From the NCBI GenBank assembly GCA_025617745.1, contig CM046869.1, positions 12,915,168-12,979,167 of the forward strand: DNA of 64,000 bases, in the 5' to 3' direction. Numbering within the stretch: position 1 is the first letter of the stretch; every line of letters starts with the position of its first letter. The notes beneath the pieces were generated by a model. That model saw only the letters and a list, made by a program, of their open reading frames with translations, was not told where the DNA came from and made no database searches. Positions 27,601 through 40,200 of this stretch are shown one piece after another. This DNA is from Heliocidaris erythrogramma. Taxonomy: Eukaryota; Echinodermata; Echinoidea; Camarodonta; Echinometridae. A program made the position numbers and the translations under genes.

Positions 27601-30600
27601 TAGCATTAAATATGGGCATTTTCACAAATAAAATCTGATACAAGTTCTGAATAATAGGAATGTTAAACACAGCGTTTTGGTGCGCTGTCAGCCTTATACC
27701 CAGAATTAAGGGCCAAATCAGTTTCAAATCGTAGACAATCATAGAGTGCTCTGACGTCACTACGACTCGGAGCTGATTTGGCATTTCCTCCGACTAGAAA
27801 GGTGCCAATAGACCGCAATCAAAAATATTCTATGTATTTTAATGTTTATATCACATGCTATTACATTTTCTTCCGAAATCGGATCACAGACCGATCGCAT
27901 AGTGTGCAGTGGGCTACAACAAAGAGAACAAGATAAAGAGTGGGAGTGGTTATCGCGAGACTGCAGCTAGAGAAGATTGAAATCAATAGAGAGAGCAATT
28001 ACAATATAAAATTTAATATTCTGCATTCCTGCTAAGGATATGCACAGCAAGTCTGCAAACAAGGGCTGAGTCGGCAAATTGAATTGCAATGTCCATGGGA
28101 GTGAGTTTTCCCCCTAGCATTTGAAGGACCTAGGAAGGGGAGGGGGAGCCTTGCAGACATGAGTACTCACCTTTCTTAGTAGTCTTTTTGGGAAATGGCC
28201 CGCCAAGTTCCTTCAGTCTGTCCTCAAGTTCTTTCTGCTTCTCCTTCTGTGCGTCTTGCTTCGACTTCGTCTGTCCCTTGTTGTATGCTGTTGAATACAA
28301 GACATTCACATTCAAATAAGTTTTTCCAATTTTCAGAAAAAAACAAAGCACCGATTTTGTGCTACTCACTGAATAATCTTGACTGGCTTGGATACTTATT
28401 GTAAGCTGTAATAGCCTTACCAACTTCATAAGCCACCTAAATGACAATCGAATTCATCTAGCGTATCTTTTAATTCCATTCCCATAAAAATTTTTTTTTT
28501 TTTCTTCAAAATCCTACAAATCTAATTACTTCCTCAGATCCACTGCCAAGCTTATTGGTCATGATGTTTGCACTTTGAAAACAAAATTGTATAAAGAATA
28601 ATCAGAAGCCAAGTTGTATCATGTATACAGCCTAGTTTTCTATCCCTGCCACTTGAAGGTAAAACACCTACAACTGGCAAAAAGAAGAGAAACACATCAC
28701 CTGTATTCAAATGACACGCATGAGGTTATCATCATTTTATCCTAGGATTTCACTGTCAGTCCCTTGTATTTTACATACACTATCTCGATATCAATAAATA
28801 GTGTTTGACAAGGTCTTTTCATCCTTAAACTGTGTAGAGAATTGGTACAATGGGTAAAGGGGAATCCTCCTCATGATCTAGTTTTAAGTAACGTTTCCAA
28901 CGTCAGTCCACTCTATTTCAAACACATAAGTATCAGTGCAAATTTATTCAAAGGTTTGGGGACAACGGTACAATAATCAGCTCATACAAAACAAAAGATT
29001 TAAGAATTATGTAACTGAAAATGAAAGAAGTCACCTTTTGGTCTTTTCCTGAGGCATGACATGACATATTTCTCCAGTTCCCTCAGGGTGGACGGTTTGA
29101 GGGTCTCAAAGTCGATCTCGATTTCATCTGGCGTAGAGTCCTTGAGTGAGGGCTCCCTTGACTGAATTATATGTACAACTTTGCCAAGTTTGTCCCCTGT
29201 ACAAAAAGAGGTGATTATCCGATGAATGAATTGTATTTCTACATTTTACATAAAAATGCATTTACCCGGTGCTATCTACTTGGGGTTTATAATTTTATAT
29301 ATATTTGAATAAATTAAAAAACTCAAAGAGGAATGCAATACTATTACTTGACTTTTTCCTTCTATAAATCTAACATTAGTCATGCAGTCTTAAATAAACT
29401 CACAATGCAAATAGTAATCATTGCTACCTGTTCACCTATTCTACTTCATCACAAGCTTCACCTACTCCTACAGAATAATCAGAGCTCACTTTTTATCATG
29501 TCTACAGCCTTGGATTCCGGGCCCTACCACTTGCAGGTAAAACACCCACAACTGGCAAAAAGGGACAGAAATACATCAGCTGTATTCAAATGACACGCAT
29601 GAGGTTATCATCATTTTAACCTGGTATCTCACTGCCAGTCTCTAGCTTTTTAAATACACAATTCGAACATGAATAATATGGACTTGTTTTCTCTATTGAG
29701 TCTTACAGGGAAATGATGTCATTACCAGGGAAGCATTTCATCAAGCATTTCGTCAGTGATTTTTAATGACAAATTTGCTCTCAGCCAATCAGATGCAAGG
29801 ATTTCAGTAGCTTATAACAGTTGTCAGTAAAAATCACTAAACATAACACTTGATGAAACGCTCCCCTGCTGTATATCACACATGCCAAGGGGAATAAAGG
29901 ATACCTAATATTTTTCACCATAAATCATAGAATGTTTATTTTCTGTGTAAAAGAGCTATCTGCTCTAATAACCTGTGAATATCTTCTTTAATTCTAGATT
30001 ACAATAATCTAATTTGTGGATATGAGCTCTACACACTGACAGAATAAATTAAATTTCACAAACCATTCACTTCATAGATTTTCTTTCAAATTTAATAACA
30101 ATTTTACACACCAGGCAATTTGTTGATGTCTAAACTAAGCTGCCGCTTCTCGTCATATGACATTGGCTTTGCTGTGTCCTCATCATCACTCTCTAGTTGC
30201 CCTGTTGTCGGAACCTTCTTTTTCCTCCCTCCTCCTCTTCTACTACTGCAAGACAATACAAAAAGAAGAATAACTTGTTTTACACAGGACAACGAAAAAG
30301 AAATTAATCAAAATTAAACCAGCTAACCCTTCTGAGGTTAATTTTTTTTTTACTGTGGCTTGATATTTGCTTGAATAAGCATCACACAACCCATAGTAGG
30401 GACGCTTATCAGCAGCAATTTGCACTTATCAGCGGGAACTTGCTTACCCTTGGACCACATTGAGTACAATATGGACTTGTAGCATTCCAGGGGGTGGTTT
30501 GTAAACACCAAAGTAATTTTGTACATTGAAATAGTACATTGATAGATTTGTTACACTTGTTGGCACCCTTGTTGGAGGGAGGGGAATTGCAGTCCCCCAA

Positions 30601-33600
30601 GCTTGGTATTGCACCAAGGGTGTTATGCACTGATGAAAACCCTTCTAACAGGCCCGAGCGAGCAAGCGAGAGAGAGAGAGAGAGAGGGACAGAGAGAGAG
30701 AGAGAGATAGAGACAGAATGTCCTTTATCCTTTCAACCAACTTGCCAGAAATGAACCAGGATTCTTTCCCATTCAAAGTCATCAGCATAGTGAGATAAAT
30801 ATTTATTTTTTATATAGACCATAATGGCCATTTATGCTAATCCAAATGAAAATCTAGATGTTATACACTACTAGTTATATTGGGTTAGTTCATCTGATTT
30901 ACATGAAAACATTGCTTTTAAACATTTTGTGTTCCAGTTCTAAGGATGCAGTCATTCGTACAGTGAAACAAAATCATTCTTACAACTGACCCAAAAGAAA
31001 TTTAACTATGATAGTTTAACTCCAATGAAAGAAAATGGGCATGGATATTTTAATGCAAGGTAGTCTAAAAAGCCTTAAAAATTTGAGTTAAAATACAAGT
31101 CGAAATAAAAAAATATTTTCAGGACTATTTGGACACATTATGCTCAAGAAAATGTATATATTTTCTCAGAGATGGAGGACTTGGGGTACACACACAGAAC
31201 AATGTATACACGTGTACATAAATACCACAATAATAGCATTATTTCCTGATCTGAATAAAAATAAATTTCTAAAGCATATTAGGGCAATCCATCTTTATAG
31301 CCGCTTGAAATTCTCTCTTTAAAGTGATAAAAGTTATCAAGCTTTGAAGAGAAAAGCAAGAATACACTAATTTATTAACAGTTTTTATAAACAATTTTAA
31401 CAGTCTACGTTTACATTATCTTGTGTTACTAAAGGTTGTAAAGTCATGCAAATCCAATGTTTCTTTTCATGATATCTAATTAACAGCAAATTGGTTTGCA
31501 AAATCACCAAATTAAAGTGGAAATATGTATTCACCAATGTACCCATGCACTGAGCATTATTATCTCCCTAATATAAAAATAAGAAATGCAGTTTCACCAA
31601 TCTCTTCCCACCATATGACAATTGCAAAATGTGAATCAGTAAAGGGGAAGTCTGGTCCAAGAACCACTTGGAATTGAAGCCGTAAAATAAGACAAACAGA
31701 TAGGAAAATCGGACAAGAAATAAGAAAGTTATGAATTTTTAATGACATGAAAAACTAGGGAAAATAACAATCATCACTGGACAAATTGGCAACTCTGTTA
31801 TGAGTTTGTGATGTCATTCCCTCACGACTGACCAATTATTTTGTTTATATTGATAATACAAATTTAAAGAATATGTGTAAATTGATTCAAACAAATTCAT
31901 TGGCGAAATGTGAGGGAATGATGTCACAAACCCATGAGCAAATCGCCCATTTGTCCAATTTTCATAGCTTTCCCTGTTTTTTTTAAGTCACTAAAAATCA
32001 ATAACTTTCTTATTAGTCCTCAAACTTTTTGAGATCTGTTTGTCTGATTTTTCTGCTTCTATTTACACCAAGCAATTCTTGGACCAGGACTTCCCCTTTA
32101 ATAGTCGAAAGGAGTTTTACTCAAGAAAGCCTAAAAAGCACCACCAGAGATCCAACGTTCTGCTTTCGATGTAGCAGCCCCTTTACCTGCATTTCTAAAA
32201 CGAGATACTAGGAAAGAGTACAACTATGTAGGCTACTCTACTCTACAAGGATAATTGAGCAAGCAGCCCACATAAGCTGGGTAACTCACTTTGTTCTCTT
32301 GGGTTTAGGCTTCTCTTCGTTGCTCTTTGCATTCTTCCTCGGCCTACTGAAAAACATTACAGAAAGGTGTTGCCCCATCACCAGTTTTTCATAACAAAAG
32401 TATATCATACCATTTAAAGCAGTTAAATTCAATTATGATATTAACACTCTGACATTTGGTCACTTACACACACCTATGATGTGCCCAGAAGTCTTGCGTT
32501 GTCTTATATGTATGTTGTTAGTACCATGCCACATTTCATACTTGGTAATACACATACCTGCATAGTTATATAAAGGGATGCCGGTGGGCTTTAGAGCATA
32601 CCTTTGTATCCTTCAAAGGCTTCTGAAAAGCATTGGAGCCTGAAATTTTAAGAAATTGACTGAAAATGGGCATCCCTGTATATAGACAGCTGTCTAATTA
32701 ATCCAACATCTAAGATAAACACTACTTACTTTGTTTTCTTGGGTTTGGCCTTCTCTTCATTGCTCTTGGGAGGCTTCCTCGGTCTTTTCGATGCTGATTT
32801 TGTTCTCTCTTCATCTCTTGCTTTCTCTTCCAACAGTTTCCTTTCTTTCTCCTTCATCTCTTCCATTTCTTTTTCTCTTTGTCTTTCAAGTTCTTTTGCC
32901 TTTTCAAGTTCTTCTTTCTCTTTTTCAATGTCCTTTCGCTCTTTCTTTTTGGTTTTGTCTTTGTCTTTTTTCTTCTTTTTCCGATGTGCTTGTGATGACA
33001 AAGCTGCAAGCTGTTCATGAACTGCCTTAAGCTGAATGAAGACAAACAAGCACACACAACCATGATCATGGAAATTTTTCTAGAAATATGTCAGGCACAC
33101 TTGAAACAAAGAACAATGATCACAACAGAGTTATTCACATTTCACTATACATAAAGTAGAAAATGGTGATACAAAGTCAAAGTTAATGAAGGGCTTCTTC
33201 AGCCTACTAGGCAAAGGCTAACACAACAAGTTTGATACTGCTACTGAACAGTACTGCCATTAAATGCAGCTCTAGAAATCAAACAACAACTTTTAACCAA
33301 TCAGAATCAGCTATATAAAACTCACATTTTGTTTCATACTCTATACTCTACTTTTTTATGCAAGAGGTCTGTAACCTCTTATCATAGAGTACAAAAAGCT
33401 TATTAAAGATAAGCGGCACTTCAATTGTAATCTGAAGATTGAACATGCTCTCTCTTTTGATCTGTGGAGCATTTCATCAACTGTTTTGTCTGTGATTTTT
33501 ACCGACAACTGTTATAAGCTACTGAAATCCTTGCATGTGATTGGCCAAGAGCAAATTTGTCAGTAAAAATCACTGAAAAAATGCTTGATGAAACGCTCCC

Positions 33601-36600
33601 CTGAATTCCTCCTACATCTTCACCCATAACTTAGTTCAATTTGAATCATTTCAAACTCCTAAGAAAAAATAAAACCATTGAGGTTGACAAAGTGACCTGC
33701 CCAAAAACTGACTAAAATTCACAACTTCAAATTTCTGTCCAACTGCAACTTCAGGCCACAGGTAACTGAACTGCAATCATACCTGCTCCTGTAACTCTGA
33801 CAACCTCTTTTCCCTCTCCTCTTCGCTGTCTTCTGATTCTGAGCTGCTGTTGGAAGCTGAAGCATCTGATCCGCTGTCCAATGCCTTGATATCATCCTTG
33901 CCCCCGCTGTCACTGTCTGCTTCGGATGGGTCCAGAGGTTCATCAGGCATTTTGGCAAACTTGACTTCAAACACATTCTGTCAAAGGAGACACAGTAATA
34001 TGACACAAAATGTAAACAAGGTTTCTCTCACAGTTTGAATAACTGTAAATCTAGACATTCTCAAATTTTGATCCAGTGTCATGCTGTGATATTTTTCACA
34101 AGTCATCAAAGTTTCTTACCATGAAAACAGCTCATGTTTGCAATTCATGAAAGTTCCTAGTTTTATTAAGTATTCCATTTCTACAAATACCTGAAATAAA
34201 ATCACAGAAAAAGGGACATTTTGTTGGCATACAATGGTGTTATGTCAACAACAAAATGCTGATTCATAATGCTAATGTTCCAATTTTTTACTTATTCCCA
34301 ATCTGCCATGACTAATTTGAAGTAAGACCAAAGGTCAATCCTTGAAGACAGTGATTTGAGTGTTGGACCCAATAATTTATTTTGTGTATCATGTCATTAT
34401 AGAAACATGGTTATAACATGAACTAGAGGAGGTTACATTTGATTATGAGAAGAGAGTTTGAAGAATTATATCAATGGTCACCTACTTGCAATTTTCTAGC
34501 CATTCCTACAACATCATGGTCCGGAGGATTGTACTTGTAGCAATTTGTGAATATCAGCCTGACGTCTCCAGCAAAATCATTGGCATTCTTGTAATCCCTG
34601 TTTTCTAACTTTACCTGTGGGGGAAAAAAGGATAATGGGAAAATTGAATGATTGAATCACTATACAATACAAATAAATTGTTCTTTCAGAAATGAGCTTT
34701 GTACCTACATTATTTACTATTTCAGGACACACTTTGGTATTGCATGAAGATTCAAATGTTCCAAGGAATGTTTGTGCCTTGACCCAAAACAGGACATTTG
34801 TGCAACTGAGTGCCATATTCGATGTGCAAAGTCAATCAGTGGAATATATCATCAAAACTTAGGCAGATCTTAGTAGTAACAAGGTTCAGAGTCTCTGGTC
34901 AGTATTCTCAAAAGCCTCCTAACTTTAAGCCAGGCTAAAACCACACCTAAGATTTAGGCCACTGAATTATGGAGTGCCAAATGTCACCCTCTTAATCCTA
35001 TACAATTCATCATAGTTCTGAAACTAAATGGAAATACAAATACTTGTCTTGATGAAATTGATTTTCGATGTTCATTTCACACCAAAACAAAATTTTCAAA
35101 GTTTATTTTATTACATAAAAGTAAAAATTTATACAGAACTTAGGTCTTAGGGATTGACACTTGGCCTTCCATGAATCAGTGGCCTAAGATAAGCCAGGTT
35201 TAACTTAGGCCGCTTTCAAGAATACGGGCCTCTCTTGCTAAAGAGATAAACAGACCCCTAAATGTCAAAAATATAAACAGAAGCCTGGTGTGCAAGACCC
35301 CAAATAATTTGCTCTGACCCCCAAGAAAAAGGTTAGCCTGGAGCCGTTTTTTTTTTTACGTACATGAATTTATTAAATGTCTCCATGGCATGAATCAACT
35401 CATTCCACTCATTTCAGGAAGGTTGGGATTAACATGGAGTTGCAATTTCTTTAACCTCAACTGATTTAAGCGTGCTCTCATTGTCTGAACCAAAGTTCAG
35501 GCTCGGCCTCTTGCCCGTTGAGGTATGAAATACTGAATATCCAAGTTTGTTGTCCCTTTATGCCATGTTAATAATAGAGAAATGACCTAAAATATTCTCT
35601 CTAAATGCAAAAAGGAAGGGAAAAAAACCCCAAAATTAACATTCTGAAACTAGATTTTCAGCGACAAATATGCTATGCACTAATTAATTTAAAAGCAATA
35701 CCAATCAAACATGTTATGGCATTTGGTGCATGAATGAGATGTAACATCCTACATCAAATATTCATTTCCAGAGCAATAATTGTACATTTACCTGATTGAA
35801 CAATTCATGCAAGTGTGTTAGTTGGGAAAGCATCGTATGCAGGTAAAATAGGTGAGTTATGAATGAAATTGTTGACTGGTCCGAGGGTAATCACTTTATC
35901 ATAATGTCAGCATCTGTTATGGTGAAATTAAGGTTCTAAGAACAATCAGAACAAATGCTATCTAAGCAATTTTGGGCACTATTACTTGGGCAGGCCAGTA
36001 TAATAATGCTTCTACCCAAAGCAATAGCCAGGACAAGAAAGTCATGCAGCACTTTCCTTGAACTGTTTAAATAGAGCATGCCTCAGTTCCAGTGCTGACA
36101 TCCAAACCAAATCTATTATATAAAACTACTCTCCAGATAGTAAAAAGTAGCTCAAAATGTTTCATACCTTTACTGTACCCATGTCCATTGGAGTCTTGAT
36201 GATCTCATGATAGTCATGAAGTCCTAGTACTTCTGCATCAACTGGCTTGAAGAAAGGCCATGCATATGCCTGGAAAAACAGAGATGAACCATGCAATTTC
36301 AACAGAATTTATTCCTAAGTACACACACTATTATGTTCAAAATATACTATAAAATATGTTTAATTACTATCTACATGTATATGTAGTACTGAACTAGAAA
36401 AGAATCAAAGACACTGAAACCTCATAGGAATGAATCGTAAGGAATGATACTTGTTTCTATCTCCAAATTCTACACCAATACCTACAACATAACCCGAACA
36501 TAAGATAACCATTAAAAACAGACTGACAGAGCTGGATAAATGTGACTTCTTCATTCATTGGCAATCCATCGTTACGATGAAGACTGAGAACAATTCCCAG

Positions 36601-37206
36601 TGTTTTTCTAGCGTTTTCTTGAGTGACCCCACAGTCCAATTCTACTGGCACTTCTTACTTACCGAGTGCTTTTTTGACATGAGTTCTTTGATGACACCAT
36701 AGCAGTACTTGAGCTGAGCTGTGAGTTTGCCCTTCTTTCCCTTCTGGTGCTGATCAGATTCAGGGAGTTCCCTGTTGGGAGGTTTGATGTTTCTCCTGCT
36801 GCTCTCTCTCCTCCCCGGGATCTTAGCTGGCTTTGCCTGGGCTAAGTGGTAATCTGCATTGGGGGCCACTATGGGTTCAGGAGGTTCTATTACTGTTGTG
36901 GGTGTGGTTGTGTCTGCTTTCCTCTTCACTCCTCTTGCCCCTTTTGTCTGCTAACACAATAGGATCACAAATTTATGGAGTTTGATATTGATGTGTAAAA
37001 GGCGTATATTTCCATAAATTTTTAAAAGGAATAATCCAAAAAGAAAGCTTGAGATAACATTAAATATGTCTGTGTCGAGAACAATAAACATCACTAAAAT
37101 TTCAAAAAGAAATAAATCACATAGACAGCTTGAAGCATCCTATCATCATCATATTACTTCATCTAATATTGCAGCCAGAACTCAAGGAAAACTCTGAAGC
37201 TCAATA

Positions 37207-37244
<38 letters not shown>

Positions 37245-40200
37245 TTTCATTAGAAACCAATATTCACTACAACAACTTGCCATCAAATGGAGACAACAAT
37301 GATGATAATTTGAAAATCATAGTCTAATCTTTTTAAAGTACAGGTTTCATGTTATTTACATCTCTATTGCTTTAATTATATACACCATGATTATTTAATC
37401 AGAAAGTTTTTTGAAGGACAACCACACGTCAAACTATTTTCTTCAACTTCATTTTCAAGTCACCTTTGCAGGCGACCTTACTTTCGGAGGTCCTGGAAGA
37501 GAGTTCTGCTTTGCTGGTTCCACCGGAGTTGATGTAGGAGGTGGGGAGGAAACCAAAGGAGAGGTTGACATGGCTGCAGCCGTTAACTGTGTACTCGCCG
37601 CTCCTGGCGGAAGGACGGGAAGTTCTGTCGAGGGTTGAGTTGCTGTAGGGGACTTCATGGCAAGGGGAGCAACATACGCATTCTTCGCCGGTGGCCCTGG
37701 GAGCTGCGTTGGCGTAGGATTGAGTACCGATGGTAGAGGTGCGGCATTTTGAATACCTAACCCTGAGGAGTGAAACACATAGTACATGACAGTTCAGAAT
37801 TTATTTTACAAGTACACTGTAGCATCACTATTTTGCACAAGGCTTACTGTCTTTATTCATCATTTTTTATGGCATTTAGAGAAATACTCTATTTCAAAGT
37901 GCTTATCATTCAGATAGTGTCAGCATTTCAACTAACATTACTACATAATGATCACTGTTAATATTTAAGTTAGTTAAAATGAGAAAAACTTGTTACAACA
38001 GCTCAAGTTGCTTTTGCTATTCAACACCGAGTAAAATCATAGAAATCTGACAAAATTGTTCTGAGTCTTACCAGAACTACATTTGCTATGATATAAAACC
38101 TTTGGCCAAGACATAAACACTTAGTACTGAGAAAAATAATGTCTCCATGGCATGAATCAACTCATTCCACTCTTTTCAGGAAGGTTGGGATTAACATGGA
38201 GTTGCAATTTCTTTAACCTCAACTGATTTAAGCGTGCTCTCATTGTCTGAACCAAAGTTCAGGCTCTGCCTCTTGCCCGTTGAGGTGAATAACAAAATCA
38301 AGAGACAGTGAATGGACAAAAAGACACGGCCACTCACTCGAGTTTGCACTTATCCCCCTTCCTCCTACTCTGCCTTTCCTTCCTTTCCTGCCTGGCCCTG
38401 ACATGTCGTCTCCCATCCCTGGCTTCACTGGGGGAGCCAACTCAATTTCCTCCTGTGGCATTTGAGCAACCTTTGTCAGGAAGAGCTTCTCCAGGGCTTG
38501 TGCCATAAGAACAACATCCTAGAAATTAAAAGGCAATGGAATGTTGATAGGTTGCAAGCTCCCTATTTCATTGTACTGGTATATCTATGACTGTGACAGG
38601 TCATCTTCATGATACACATGAACAGGGAATTTTACTCAAGCATTTGCACATATATTTTCTTAATACTTGAACATTAACAAATACAGTCAAACCTGTCTAT
38701 TAAGGCCACCCAAGGGAAACAGAAAAAGTGGCCACTGTAGACAGGTGGCCTTTATAGACAGGTTCTAAAGCACATATTTCTTGCTACGGGGAGGCAATAT
38801 AAGTGACCACTATAGACAGGTGGCCACTAAGACAGGTTTGACTGTACAGTGGAAACTCACTATATAACAAGGACCTTAAGACCATGAAAATTACCTTGTA
38901 ATATCAGGAATTTTCATATATTGGGGTAAAAAACCCCATAAGAACATAAAGGCCTGGGACCAGCAAAATTAACTTGTTATATTAGGAATCTTGTTATATC
39001 AGAGCTTTTTATACCAATTTTCCTCTGTATTTCAAAACTTAATACAAAATATGAGACTATGTCCTGTCTGGAACAGGTTTATGAGATTACCTTCAAAATA
39101 GATTGATTTCCCTTTGTATCATATTTCACATCACTATTTATCAAAAGAACAACTTTGGATGATCAGTATCCAGATTTAGCACCAAATAACGTCCCTCACT
39201 GTGGCTCTTGATCACTACTTACATTTAAAATGTAATCTTTTAACAATTCATGCCAGAACTAATAGTTACAATTGATCACTTAGAATTTTACATACCTCTC
39301 CAGGTTTATTATATACATAGCAATTTGTAAACATGAGGTTGAAGTCTGAGATGCATTCTTTTGCACTGTGATAGTAGATACTCTCCAATCGCTTCTTGAT
39401 AGTACCAAGGTCCATTGGAGTCTTGATAATATTGAAGTAATCCTGTAAATGAAAATAAAAAAAATTGAAATGTATAATTACATGCATCAGCTCATACTAC
39501 TGCAAACAATGAACACGTCCACAGGTTTCAACTTAAAGGACAATCCAACTTTTGTAATAAATTTTATATGTGTGAATGCAGAAAAATCAGAGAAGCAGAT
39601 TGGTGAAAGTCTGAACAAAATCGGACAACAATAGGAAAGTAACATTTTTTCAAAGTTGTAATCACTATGCACATGGGAATTTCAAATTGGCCAAATCGGT
39701 ATGGTCACTGATATAACGGCAGTCAACTTTCCCATTCGCTCCAATACACAAAATGACCAAAATGTCAATTTATGAAAATGTAAACCTCAGTATCATCTTT
39801 TTCTTTATGGAGGACCTATAACAATATGCTATCTACAATATATGGTCATGTGTCATGCACTGGTCACCCCCCAAAAGGTGGTGCTGTTACAATTTTTGAT
39901 TTGATGCTGAAGTAATAAAAACCATAAAAAGTATTCCAACAAATCTGGTATCATTTTGATGTCTATTACAATGCCATTTGCCTGCAAAGTTTCATTGAAG
40001 TAGAATATATAGAATTGGAGTTATAACATCCTAAAGTTAGAGTACCAGGGGTGGTGCCGGAAGCGGTGCCTCCTGTACAAAGTCAATAGGAAAAATCACA
40101 TTTTAGTGCAATTTTTTGAAAAATCTTTATATCTTATATCTTTGTCAAATCACTACAAATTTGTTATCAAATTAAAGCTTACATACTCAACTTTATTGTC

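Noticed and set aside
35454-35524. tRNA-like cloverleaf in the 148-bp repeat
   Set aside because: Outer stem ACCTCAAC/GTTGAGGT and an inner hairpin exist, but there are no matching A and B boxes or invariant tRNA positions.
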